Positions 25,986-32,783 of a DNA stretch of 64,000 nt are shown piece after piece; the stretch's first letter is position 1, and every line of letters starts with the position of its first letter. Source of the stretch: Blastococcus xanthinilyticus. Lineage in GTDB: Bacteria; Actinomycetota; Actinomycetes; Mycobacteriales; Geodermatophilaceae. The DNA lies in NCBI RefSeq assembly GCF_008124835.1, contig NZ_VNHW01000002.1, forward strand, positions 1 through 64,000, in the 5' to 3' direction. The translations under genes were made by a program, and so were the position numbers. Under the pieces are notes generated by a model. The model worked only from the letters and a program-made list of their open reading frames with translations. It was not told the DNA's origin and made no database searches.

Positions 25986-26671
25986 GGGTCCTCGCGGTCC
26001 TGCTCGTCCTGCTGGTCGGTCTGGGGGTCCTCCTCGACCGGATCGCGGTGGCCGTGGCCGAGGACCAGGTCGCCGCGCAGCTCGCCGACCGTGCCGGTCT
26101 GGCGGGGGTGCCGGCGGTCGACATCCGCGGTTTCCCGTTCCTGACCCAGGCGGTCGGCGGCAGCTACGAGGAGGTGCGCATCGCGCTGACCGGCGCCGAG
26201 CTCGGCCGGCCGGAGGGCACCCGGGCGGAGGTCGTCCTGCGCGAGGTGCAGCTGCCGCTGTCGGCAGTCCTCGCCGGGGACGTGGGCGAGCTGCCGGTCG
26301 GCCGCATCGACGGCGTCGCGACGCTCTCCTACGACCTGCTGGCGGAGGAGATCGGCGGGGACACGACGCTCGAGCCGGAGGGCGACCGGCTCCGCATCAC
26401 CCGCACCGTGGACCTCCTCGGCGGACCGGTGCCCCTGGCCGCGGTGGGCACGGTCTCCCTCGACGGCGACGAGCTGGTCATCAACGTCGAACGCGCCGAG
26501 AGCGCGGGGGTCGCCCTGCCCGGCTTCCTGGTCGGCCCGGCCAGCGACCTGCTCGACCTGCGCTACCCGATCGAGCTGCCCTTCGGCCTCCGGCTGACCG
26601 GCGTGGCCCCGGCCCCGGACGGCGTCGACGTGCGCGTCGCGGCCGATGACGCGCTGATCGGCGCGGGGTAG
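25982..26671 (+). CDS. LmeA-like DUF2993 envelope protein
   Basis: A 229-residue protein with an N-terminal signal anchor (LAVLLVLLVGLGVLL) and a DUF2993 domain: VDIRGFPFLTQAVGGSYEEV, a variable middle and LDLRYPIELPFGLRLTGV near the end. Mycobacterial LmeA (Rv0817c) belongs to this family, binds phosphoinositides and affects lipomannan maturation. The same neighbours (thioredoxin, cysA2, sseC on one side and glnR-mshD on the other) surround Rv0817c, which supports orthology. GTG start lies in a GTGA overlap with the preceding membrane gene. Confidence 0.85.
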   Translation: MRVLAVLLVLLVGLGVLLDRIAVAVAEDQVAAQLADRAGLAGVPAVDIRGFPFLTQAVGGSYEEVRIALTGAELGRPEGTRAEVVLREVQLPLSAVLAGDVGELPVGRIDGVATLSYDLLAEEIGGDTTLEPEGDRLRITRTVDLLGGPVPLAAVGTVSLDGDELVINVERAESAGVALPGFLVGPASDLLDLRYPIELPFGLRLTGVAPAPDGVDVRVAADDALIGAG

Positions 26672-26721
26672 CCGCGGGGGCCGGGCGGAATGCGGCCCCG
26701 GCGACCCGGGTTGGACGGCGG

Positions 26722-27048
26722 GTGGAGGAGCGGGCGGTGTTCGAGCGGCTGGGTGTGCACCCGGACCGGGCCGAGCTGACCGTCGTCCAGTTCTCCACCG
26801 CGTTCTGCGGACCGTGCCGGGCCACCAAGGCCCGCCTGGCACAGCTGCAGGCCACCCGGCCGGGGCTGGCCACGTTGCACGTCGACGCGGAGAGCCACCT
26901 GGCCGAGGTGCGGGAGCTCGGCGTCCGCCGCACGCCCGAGCTGTTCTACCTCGACCGCGCGGGCCGGGTGGTCCACCGGAGCAGCGGCGCGCCTGGCCTG
27001 GCGGAACTGGTCGCGCTGGTAGACGCCCACGGGGCCGGTGGCGCGTGA
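26722..27048 (+). CDS. Thioredoxin-fold protein (ThiX-like)
   Basis: A 108-residue thioredoxin-like protein with the active site STAFCGPCRATK (CGPC, about residues 30-33) and the cis-Pro region VRRTPELFYLD. It lacks a signal peptide and is probably cytoplasmic. Its location just before the leader peptide and thiosulfate sulfurtransferase mirrors Rv0816c (thiX) next to cysA2 in M. tuberculosis, so it may reduce persulfide or disulfide intermediates in sulfur transfer. GTG at 26722 is preceded by a G-rich stretch. Confidence 0.88.
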   Translation: MEERAVFERLGVHPDRAELTVVQFSTAFCGPCRATKARLAQLQATRPGLATLHVDAESHLAEVRELGVRRTPELFYLDRAGRVVHRSSGAPGLAELVALVDAHGAGGA

Positions 27049-27053
27049 TCGGC

Positions 27054-27065
27054 TACTCTCGCGCC
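27054..27065 (+). promoter_or_regulatory. Leaderless promoter for sulfur leader peptide
   Basis: TACTCT (27054-27059) is a TANNNT -10 element. Six bases separate it from the GTG at 27066, so transcription should start at the start codon itself. It lies just past the thioredoxin stop. Confidence 0.6.
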
Positions 27066-27140
27066 GTGGGCTTCCTGCTGACCTCGCGCCGCGCAGTGGA
27101 CCTGTGCCGCGTCGGCAGCAGCCTGTGTCCGGCTCCCTGA
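27066..27140 (+). CDS. Sulfur-type leader peptide (24 residues)
   Basis: This short reading frame encodes 24 residues ending LCPAP. It contains LLTSRRAVDLCRVGSSLC, which fits the RRxVDLxRxxSxxC pattern of small actinobacterial leader peptides found upstream of sulfur-assimilation genes. Two Cys codons near the 3' end could sense charged tRNA-Cys by ribosome stalling. It starts at a GTG placed 6 bases after a TANNNT box (leaderless). Downstream are alternative hairpins and then the thiosulfate sulfurtransferase gene 166 bp away. The function is inferred from the motif and position. Confidence 0.7.
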   Translation: MGFLLTSRRAVDLCRVGSSLCPAP

Positions 27141-27180
27141 GGGCGGCACCGCACCGCCCGGACGCGCCTCGCGTGCCGCC
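27141..27180 (+). promoter_or_regulatory. Candidate attenuator with two alternative hairpins
   Basis: Immediately after the leader stop, GGGCGG (27141-27146) can pair with CCGCCC (27154-27159), or GGCGGCAC (27142-27149) can pair with GTGCCGCC (27173-27180). The two stems use the same left arm and exclude each other, as in attenuation. No further gene is seen between 27181 and 27306 apart from the GGAGG ribosome site of the next gene. Confidence 0.45.
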
Positions 27181-27306
27181 GGGACGCCCCTGTCTCCCGT
27201 GAGCCCCTCGAGCGGCGCCGCGCCCGGTCCGGCGCGCCGGCTCGTCCGCGGACCTGTTCCGCCCCGCAGCAGAACGATCCCCCGCACACCGACCAACGGA
27301 GGAACC

Positions 27307-28134
27307 ATGAGTCGCACCGATGTGCTCGTCACCGTCGACTGGGCCCAGGAGAACCTCGGCCAGCCCGGCATCGTCTTCGTCGAGGTGGACGAGGACACCA
27401 GCGCCTACGACGGCGGCCACCTCGAGGGCGCCGTCAAGCTCGACTGGAAGAAGGACCTGCAGGACCCGCTGCGCCGCGACTACCTCGACAAGACCGCCTT
27501 CGAGGCGCTGCTGTCGGCCCGCGGCATCGGCAACGACGACACCGTGGTGCTGTACGGCGGCAACAACAACTGGTTCGCCGCGTACGCCTACTGGTACTTC
27601 AAGATCTACGGCCACTCCGACGTCAAGCTCATGGACGGCGGCCGCAAGAAGTGGGAGCTCGACGGGCGCCCGCTGTCGAAGGACGAGGTCGACCGGCCCG
27701 CCACCCAGTACGTGGCGAGCGAGCCCGACCTCTCCATCCGCGCCTTCCGCGACGAGGTCGTGGCGGCCATCGGCAGCAAGAACCTGGTCGACGTCCGCTC
27801 GCCCGACGAGTTCTCCGGCAAGATCCTCGCCCCCGCGCACCTGCCGCAGGAGCAGTCGCAGCGGGCCGGTCACGTGCCCACGGCGATCAACATCCCGTGG
27901 AGCAAGGCCGCCAACGAGGACGGCACCTTCAAGTCCGACGAGCAGCTGGCCGCGCTGTACGGCGAGCAGGGTTTCGACGACAGCCGGGAGACCATCGCCT
28001 ACTGCCGCATCGGCGAGCGGTCGAGCCACACCTGGTTCGTGCTCAGCGAGCTCCTCGGCAAGAAGAACGTCAAGAACTACGACGGCAGCTGGGTCGAGTA
28101 CGGCTCGCTCGTCGGCGTCCCGATCGAGAAGTGA
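27307..28134 (+). CDS. Thiosulfate sulfurtransferase (rhodanese), CysA2/SseA-type
   Basis: A 275-residue tandem rhodanese. The inactive first domain (about 1-125) is followed by the catalytic domain, whose loop CRIGERSSHTW contains the active Cys. This CRxGxR-type loop is characteristic of thiosulfate sulfurtransferases, as opposed to 3-mercaptopyruvate enzymes with CGSGVT. The enzyme moves sulfane sulfur from thiosulfate to thiol acceptors. A clear GGAGGA ribosome site precedes the ATG. It is followed after 6 bp by the DUF1416 gene, the same pair as Rv0815c-Rv0814c. Confidence 0.93.
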   Translation: MSRTDVLVTVDWAQENLGQPGIVFVEVDEDTSAYDGGHLEGAVKLDWKKDLQDPLRRDYLDKTAFEALLSARGIGNDDTVVLYGGNNNWFAAYAYWYFKIYGHSDVKLMDGGRKKWELDGRPLSKDEVDRPATQYVASEPDLSIRAFRDEVVAAIGSKNLVDVRSPDEFSGKILAPAHLPQEQSQRAGHVPTAINIPWSKAANEDGTFKSDEQLAALYGEQGFDDSRETIAYCRIGERSSHTWFVLSELLGKKNVKNYDGSWVEYGSLVGVPIEK

Positions 28135-28140
28135 GCTGAC

Positions 28141-28434
28141 ATGTGCGGAGCCCCGAAGCAGGGCGGTGGTCTCGCCGGCATCGACCTGAGCACGCAGACG
28201 GTGATCCAGGGCTCGGTGTGGCACGACGGCGCACCCGTGGCCGGCGCCTACGTGCGGCTGCTCGACTCGACCGACGAGTTCACCGCCGAGGTGGTCACCA
28301 GCCCCGAGGGCGAGTTCCGGTTCTTCGCCGCGCCGGGTGAGTGGAAGGTCCGCTCGCTGGCGTCCGTGGGGAAGGGCGAGCGCGTGGTCTCGGCCGAGGT
28401 CGGCCTGAACGAGACGACCGTCGTCGTCGAGTGA
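28141..28434 (+). CDS. sseC: DUF1416 protein, SseC-like
   Basis: A 97-residue protein that begins MCGAPKQGGGLAGIDLSTQT and continues with a small beta-sandwich (SVWHDGAPVAGAYVRLLDS, GEFRFFAAPGEWKVRSL). It matches SseC/DUF1416, always found next to the thiosulfate sulfurtransferase in actinobacteria, of unproven role in sulfur metabolism. The conserved Cys2 close to the N-terminus could accept sulfur; that is inference. Confidence 0.92.
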   Translation: MCGAPKQGGGLAGIDLSTQTVIQGSVWHDGAPVAGAYVRLLDSTDEFTAEVVTSPEGEFRFFAAPGEWKVRSLASVGKGERVVSAEVGLNETTVVVE

Positions 28435-28441
28435 CGATTCC

Positions 28442-28479
28442 GCGCAGCGGCCCGTCTCCCTCCGGGGAGGCGGGCCGCT
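28442..28479. terminator. Terminator between sseC and SpoIIE phosphatase gene
   Basis: GCAGCGGCCCG (28442-28452) pairs with CGGGCCGCTGC (28469-28479) over 11 bp, with further pairing possible inside the loop (CCTCCGGGGAGG). It sits between convergent genes and serves both directions. Confidence 0.8.
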
Positions 28480-28486
28480 GCCGTTG

Positions 28487-30244
28487 CTAGTCGATGCCGG
28501 GCGGCAGGCGGTTCGGGCCGGCCTCGGCCGGGCGCGGGCGGTCCTCGGGGAAGGCCCGGACGGCGACGATCGCGACGTCGTCCGCGCCGGGCTCGGGCAC
28601 CAGGCGGGCGAGCACGGTGTCGAGCAGCTCCTCCAGCGGTGTCGAGCCGAGGTCGCGCAGCGCCTCCTGCAGCCGGGCGATCCCCTCGTCGAGGTCGATG
28701 TCCCGGCGCTCGACGAGGCCGTCGGTGACCAGCAGCAGGGTGTGCCGGTCGTGCAGGTCGACGACGTGGTCGCTGCGGGGCGCGTCCGGGTCGATGCCGA
28801 GCATCAGCTCCGGTGGGGTCGTCAGGAGCGTGGTCGTGCCGTCGGGGGCGAGCAGCACCGGGGGCAGGTGCCCGGCGTTGCTCCACCGCAGCAGCCGCCG
28901 GCCGGTCACCGGGACGTCGGGGTGCCGCTCGATCCGGGCCAGCACGGCGGTGGCCAGCGTCGACACGGCCAGCCCGCGGGCGGTGTGCTCGACCCGCGTG
29001 ACGGTCGCCGCCGGCCCCTCGTCCTGGTCGTAGGCCAGGGCCCGCAGCAGCCCGCGCACCTGGCCCATCGCCGCGGCGGCGCTGCTGTCGTGGCCGACGA
29101 CGTCGCCGATCACCAGCATGGTGGCGCCGTCGGGCTGCAGGAAGGCGTCGTACCAGTCGCCACCCACCTGGGCCTCGTGCGCCGCGGGGCTGTACCGGAC
29201 GGCGATCTGCAGGTGGTCGGGTTCCGGCGGCGGCGTGAGCAGCGACTGCTGCAGCCGGTCCGACAGCGCGCGGTCGGCGGCGGTCCGGGCGGCGAGCGCC
29301 TCCAGCTCCGCGGCCTGGCGCTGGGCGGCCAGCCGGTCGGTGAGATCGCGGAAGGAGACCACCACGCCGGTGTGCACGCCGTCCTCGAGGGTGGGCACCA
29401 CCACCATCTCCACCGGGATCGGCGTGCCGTCGCGGCGCCAGAGGGTCTCGTGGTCGGCGATCATGGTGCGGCCGGTACGCAGGGCCTGCCAGACCGGGCA
29501 CTCCTCGCGGGGGTACTCCGAGCCGTCCGGGCGCCGTCCGTGGATCAGTGCGTGCTGGTCACGGCCGAGCTGCTCCTCGGGCCGGTAGCCGGTCAGCCGG
29601 GACGCCGCGGGGTTGAGGAACTCCACCCGCCCCTCGCTGTCGAGGCCGTAGATGCCGTCGGCGACGTTGGCCAGCACCCGCTCGGAGATGGCGAGCGCCC
29701 GGGACAGCTTCGCCTCGGTCTCTCGCAGCACCTCCAGGTCGCGGGCCCGGGCCGTGGCGATCTGGCGGAGCGTGGAGGCCTCCATGCCCGCCGCGCGCGC
29801 CTCGGCGGTGACCCGTTCGGTCTGCAGCCGGTCGGTGATGTCCATGCCGGTGACCAGGAGGAACTCCTGCTGGTCCCCGTCACGGACGAGCTGCATCGTC
29901 AGGTCGGCGGTCCGCCGGGTGCCGTCGGCGAGGAAGAAGCTGGTGACCGCGCGGACCGGCGCACCGCCGGCGGCCACCTCGAGGGCCCAGGCGCGTACCT
30001 GGTCGCGGACCTCGGGGTCGCCGGCCCACCAGCCGGCGTCCCAGAACGGCCGGCCCAGCTGCCGGCGGCGGTCGAAGCCGCGGCCCTCCACGGCGAGCCG
30101 GTTGGCGGTGAGCAGGGTGCCGGCGGTGTCGCAGACCGCGGCGAACATGAAGGAGGAGTCGTGCAGCACCGAGTACCACGACGGGGTGCCGGGCAGCGCG
30201 TCGACGTCCGGGGTCGGCGCGGTGCCGCGGCCGGCCTCGGCCAT
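28487..30244 (-). CDS. PAS-PAS-SpoIIE serine phosphatase (PP2C-like)
   Basis: A signalling protein of about 585 residues. It has a first PAS domain (about 15-130), a coiled-coil stretch, a second PAS domain (about 175-300, VLANVADGIYGLDSEGRVEFLNPAAS) and a C-terminal SpoIIE/PP2C domain (about 345-570) with the metal-binding motifs GGDWYDAF, VIGDVVGHDSSAA and DGLVERRD. Such soluble actinobacterial RsbU-like phosphatases dephosphorylate anti-anti-sigma factors in response to a PAS-sensed signal. No partner kinase or antagonist is adjacent. ATG 30244 is favoured; a GTG at 30265 would add seven residues, and a GGAGGA lies between them. Confidence 0.88.
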   Translation of the reverse strand: MAEAGRGTAPTPDVDALPGTPSWYSVLHDSSFMFAAVCDTAGTLLTANRLAVEGRGFDRRRQLGRPFWDAGWWAGDPEVRDQVRAWALEVAAGGAPVRAVTSFFLADGTRRTADLTMQLVRDGDQQEFLLVTGMDITDRLQTERVTAEARAAGMEASTLRQIATARARDLEVLRETEAKLSRALAISERVLANVADGIYGLDSEGRVEFLNPAASRLTGYRPEEQLGRDQHALIHGRRPDGSEYPREECPVWQALRTGRTMIADHETLWRRDGTPIPVEMVVVPTLEDGVHTGVVVSFRDLTDRLAAQRQAAELEALAARTAADRALSDRLQQSLLTPPPEPDHLQIAVRYSPAAHEAQVGGDWYDAFLQPDGATMLVIGDVVGHDSSAAAAMGQVRGLLRALAYDQDEGPAATVTRVEHTARGLAVSTLATAVLARIERHPDVPVTGRRLLRWSNAGHLPPVLLAPDGTTTLLTTPPELMLGIDPDAPRSDHVVDLHDRHTLLLVTDGLVERRDIDLDEGIARLQEALRDLGSTPLEELLDTVLARLVPEPGADDVAIVAVRAFPEDRPRPAEAGPNRLPPGID

Positions 30245-30366
30245 CTCGATGACTGCTCCTCCCACCGGTTCCCCGCCGTCCGGGGCCGGTCCACCAGCCT
30301 GCCGTACGACCCCCCGCCGCCACCAGCGACCGTGGCTGTCGGGTCGGACTCAGTCCTGCCGCGGGC

Positions 30367-31044
30367 TCAGAGGCCGAGCGTGCCGGCGAGCTCGGCCACG
30401 GCGCGGTCGAACCATCGGTCGCTGTCCGCCACGGTGCCCACGAAGTGCCCGAACAGCTCGAAGCTGATCAGGCCGAAGAGCGAGCTCCAGGTGAGCAGGG
30501 CCCGCACGCGCACGTCCTCGTCGATTGCGGGGTGGGATCCGCCCAGGACGGCGGTGGCCTCCGGGGTCACCAGCCCCGCGGCGGCCGCACCGGACACCGG
30601 CGGCAGCGCGCCGGCCCGGGCGGCGTCACCGAGGATCCGGCCCAGGACCACGCCGACCCGGGTCGCGGCGGGGACGGTGTCCCGCGGCGCGGTGTAGCCG
30701 GGCACCGGGGACCCGTAGAGCAGGGCGTACTCGTGCGGGTGCGCCAGGGCCCAGGCCCGCACCGCGCGGCACACCACCAGCCAGCGCTCCCGGGGCGCCG
30801 CCGCCGGGTCGTCCGCCTGCTCCGCGGCGGCGCCGAGCGCGTCGTAGCCGTCGATGATCAGCCGGGTGAGCAGGTCGTCGCGGCTCGGCACGTAGCGGTA
30901 GACCGCCGAGGAGGCCATGCCGAGCTCCCGGGCCACCGCGCGCAGCGACAGCGCCGCCGCACCGACCTCGGCCAGCTGGCGGCGCGCGGCGTCGGCGATC
31001 TCGGCGGTGATCTCGGCGCGGACGCGGTCGCGGGCGGTGGGCAC
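30367..31044 (-). CDS. TetR-family repressor
   Basis: A 225-residue regulator. The N-terminal helix-turn-helix (AALSLRAVARELGMASSAVYRYV) is followed by a ligand-binding domain containing LFGLISFELFGHFVG. GTG at 31044 is the first sensible start. It is divergent from an NAD-dependent epimerase-like gene; the 127-bp gap holds two near-identical inverted repeats flanking a TTGACA promoter, so it probably represses that gene and itself. Confidence 0.9.
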   Translation of the reverse strand: MPTARDRVRAEITAEIADAARRQLAEVGAAALSLRAVARELGMASSAVYRYVPSRDDLLTRLIIDGYDALGAAAEQADDPAAAPRERWLVVCRAVRAWALAHPHEYALLYGSPVPGYTAPRDTVPAATRVGVVLGRILGDAARAGALPPVSGAAAAGLVTPEATAVLGGSHPAIDEDVRVRALLTWSSLFGLISFELFGHFVGTVADSDRWFDRAVAELAGTLGL

Positions 31045-31084
31045 GGCCGCCAGCCTGCCAGGTCCGGAGCGCCGCACGCAATCG

Positions 31085-31150
31085 AGAGCACCGCTCTTGA
31101 CACTCGATTCGCAGAGGGCGAGCATCGTCCACGAACGAGAGCACTGCTCA
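31085..31150 (+). promoter_or_regulatory. Promoter flanked by two TetR-operator candidates
   Basis: AGAGC-ACC-GCTCT (31085-31097) is an inverted repeat, and AGAGC-ACT-GCTCA (31138-31150) is a near copy 53 bp further on. Between them lies TTGACA (31097-31102), 17 bp, then GAGCAT (31120-31125), a sigma-70-type promoter directed at the gene starting at 31172. Binding to both sites would cover the -35 and block elongation. Confidence 0.6.
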
Positions 31151-31171
31151 CACCGCGACCAGGGAGCACCC

Positions 31172-32101
31172 ATGGCACTGCACGTCGTCGTCGGCAAGGG
31201 GCCTGTCGGCCTGACCACCGCCCGGGAGCTGCGGGACCGCGGCTACGAGGTGCGGGTGCTCTCGCGCGGCGGCGGCACGTCGGGGGAGGGCATCGAGCAC
31301 CGGCGGGTCGACGCCGCCGACGCCGGGGCGCTCGCCGCGGCGGCGCACGGCGCGGCCGCCCTCTACAACGCCGTGAACCCCGCCTACCACCGGTGGGCCA
31401 CCGACTGGCCTCCCGTGGCGGCCGCCCTGCTGGTCGCCGCGGAGCGCACCGGGGCGGTGCTGGTGACGATGGCCAACCTCTACCCCTACGGCCGGCCCTC
31501 CGGCCCGATGGCACCGGACAGCCCCCTTTCCGCCACCGACACCAAGGGGCTGGTGCGGGCGCGCATGTGGGCCGACGCCCTGGCCGCGCACGAGGCCGGT
31601 CGGGTCCGGGTGACCGAGGCGCGCGCCGCGGACTTCGTCGGCCCGCAGGTGCCGCCGGCGCAGTCCCACCTCACCCGCCAGCTCACGGCCCTCCGGCGGC
31701 AGCGCACCGCCTGGGTGGTCGGGAACCCCGACGTCCCGCGGAGCTGGGCGTACCTGCCCGACGTGGCCGCCACCCTCGCCACGCTCGGCACCGACGAGCG
31801 CGCCCTCGGGCGGGTGTGGCACGTGCCCAGCGCGCCCCCGCGGTCGCAGCGCGAGGCGCTGACCGACCTCGCCGCGGCCATGGGCGTCCCCGCGCCAACC
31901 GTCCGGGGCATCCCGTGGCCGGTGCTGCGGGCGGTCGGGCTCGCCGTGCCGATGATGCGCGAGGTCGTGGCGATCCGGCACCAGTTCGACCAGGAGTACG
32001 TCATCGACGGGTCGGCGACGACCGCGACCTTCGGCCTCCGGGCCACCGGGTGGGACGAGGCGGTCGCCGCCACCGCGCAGGCCGCCGTCGCGGCCGCCTG
32101 A
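31172..32101 (+). CDS. NAD(P)-dependent epimerase/dehydratase-like protein
   Basis: A 309-residue short-chain dehydrogenase of the extended or atypical type. The N-terminal nucleotide-binding loop reads VVVGKGPVGLTTAREL instead of the usual GxxGxxG. The region TMANLYPYG replaces the YxxxK catalytic pair by a single Tyr, and RSWAYLPDVAATLATL is the usual substrate-domain landmark. Such proteins are often NmrA-like or epimerase-like with unknown substrates. AGGGAG precedes the ATG. Regulation by the divergent TetR gene suggests a detoxification or inducible catabolic role. Confidence 0.8.
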   Translation: MALHVVVGKGPVGLTTARELRDRGYEVRVLSRGGGTSGEGIEHRRVDAADAGALAAAAHGAAALYNAVNPAYHRWATDWPPVAAALLVAAERTGAVLVTMANLYPYGRPSGPMAPDSPLSATDTKGLVRARMWADALAAHEAGRVRVTEARAADFVGPQVPPAQSHLTRQLTALRRQRTAWVVGNPDVPRSWAYLPDVAATLATLGTDERALGRVWHVPSAPPRSQREALTDLAAAMGVPAPTVRGIPWPVLRAVGLAVPMMREVVAIRHQFDQEYVIDGSATTATFGLRATGWDEAVAATAQAAVAAA

Positions 32102-32136
32102 GGCCGCGCCCCGGCGCCGTCACTACGGTGGTTCCC

Positions 32137-32241
32137 ATGGTCTCTGCCTGGATCCTGGTCACCGTCTCGGCGCTGCTCGCGCTGCCGCTCGGCTACGGCG
32201 CCGTCCGGCTGTCCCGCGGCCCGAAGGCGGCCCGGCGATGA
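32137..32241 (+). CDS. 34-residue single-pass membrane peptide
   Basis: A small reading frame (MVSAWILVTVSALLALPLGYGAV and a basic tail) with one membrane helix and a positively charged C-terminus. The ATG lies 7 bases after TACGGT (32124-32129), a TANNNT -10 element, consistent with a leaderless transcript. Its stop overlaps the ATG of the nitrobindin-like gene (ATGA), so it leads that operon and its translation may feed the next gene. No family is recognised; it could be a subunit or a coupling peptide. Confidence 0.6.
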   Translation: MVSAWILVTVSALLALPLGYGAVRLSRGPKAARR

Positions 32242-32783
32242 GCGGCCCGACGGAGCTGCCGGTCCCGGACACCGCCGACGTCCGCAGCGGCCCGGAGGTC
32301 TCGGAGGAGCTCCTGTCGATGCTCCCCCTGCTGGGGGAGTGGCACGGGGAGGGGATCCTGAGCGGCGCCGCCGCCGGTTCCGACCAGGACGTCCGGTTCG
32401 GCCAGTGGATCCGGTTCGGCCACGACGGTCGCGGCTTCCTCGCCTACGAGTCCCGCACCTGGCGGCTCACCGACGACGGCCGGATCGTGGGGCCCGACGT
32501 CCGTGAGTCCGGCTTCTGGCGGCCCCGTGGCTCCGACGACGTCGAGCTGCTCGTGGCCAGCCCCGACGGGCTGGTGGAGATCTACGTGGGCACCGCCCGC
32601 ACCACCACGAGCTGGGAGCTCACCAGCGACGTGCTGGCCCGCACGCCCGACGCCCCCGAGGTGACCCGCGCGGTCCGGCTGTACGGCATCGTCGAGGGCG
32701 CGCTGATGTACGCGATCGACCGGGCCGCGGGCGACGCCCCGCTGCGCCCGACGATGTCGGCCCGCCTGGAGCGCCTGCGGTGA
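32238..32783 (+). CDS. Nitrobindin-like FABP-fold protein (Rv0813c-like)
   Basis: A 181-residue beta-barrel protein of the nitrobindin/DUF1794 family. The opening LLGEWHGEGIL gives the GxWxGxG motif; ESGFWRPRG and SPDGLVEIYVGTA follow in the expected order. In heme-binding members a His near the C-terminus (xLxxHLxAxLxR) ligates iron; here the region reads PLRPTMSARLERL and lacks it, so it may be a non-heme lipid- or ligand-binding relative. Its place near sseC, cysA2 and the PabC-like gene matches Rv0811c-Rv0815c. Confidence 0.82.
   Translation: MSGPTELPVPDTADVRSGPEVSEELLSMLPLLGEWHGEGILSGAAAGSDQDVRFGQWIRFGHDGRGFLAYESRTWRLTDDGRIVGPDVRESGFWRPRGSDDVELLVASPDGLVEIYVGTARTTTSWELTSDVLARTPDAPEVTRAVRLYGIVEGALMYAIDRAAGDAPLRPTMSARLERLR

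Noticed and set aside
28484-30697. 737-codon rightward frame opposite the SpoIIE phosphatase
   Set aside because: Antisense shadow; the leftward frame contains intact PAS and SpoIIE motifs.
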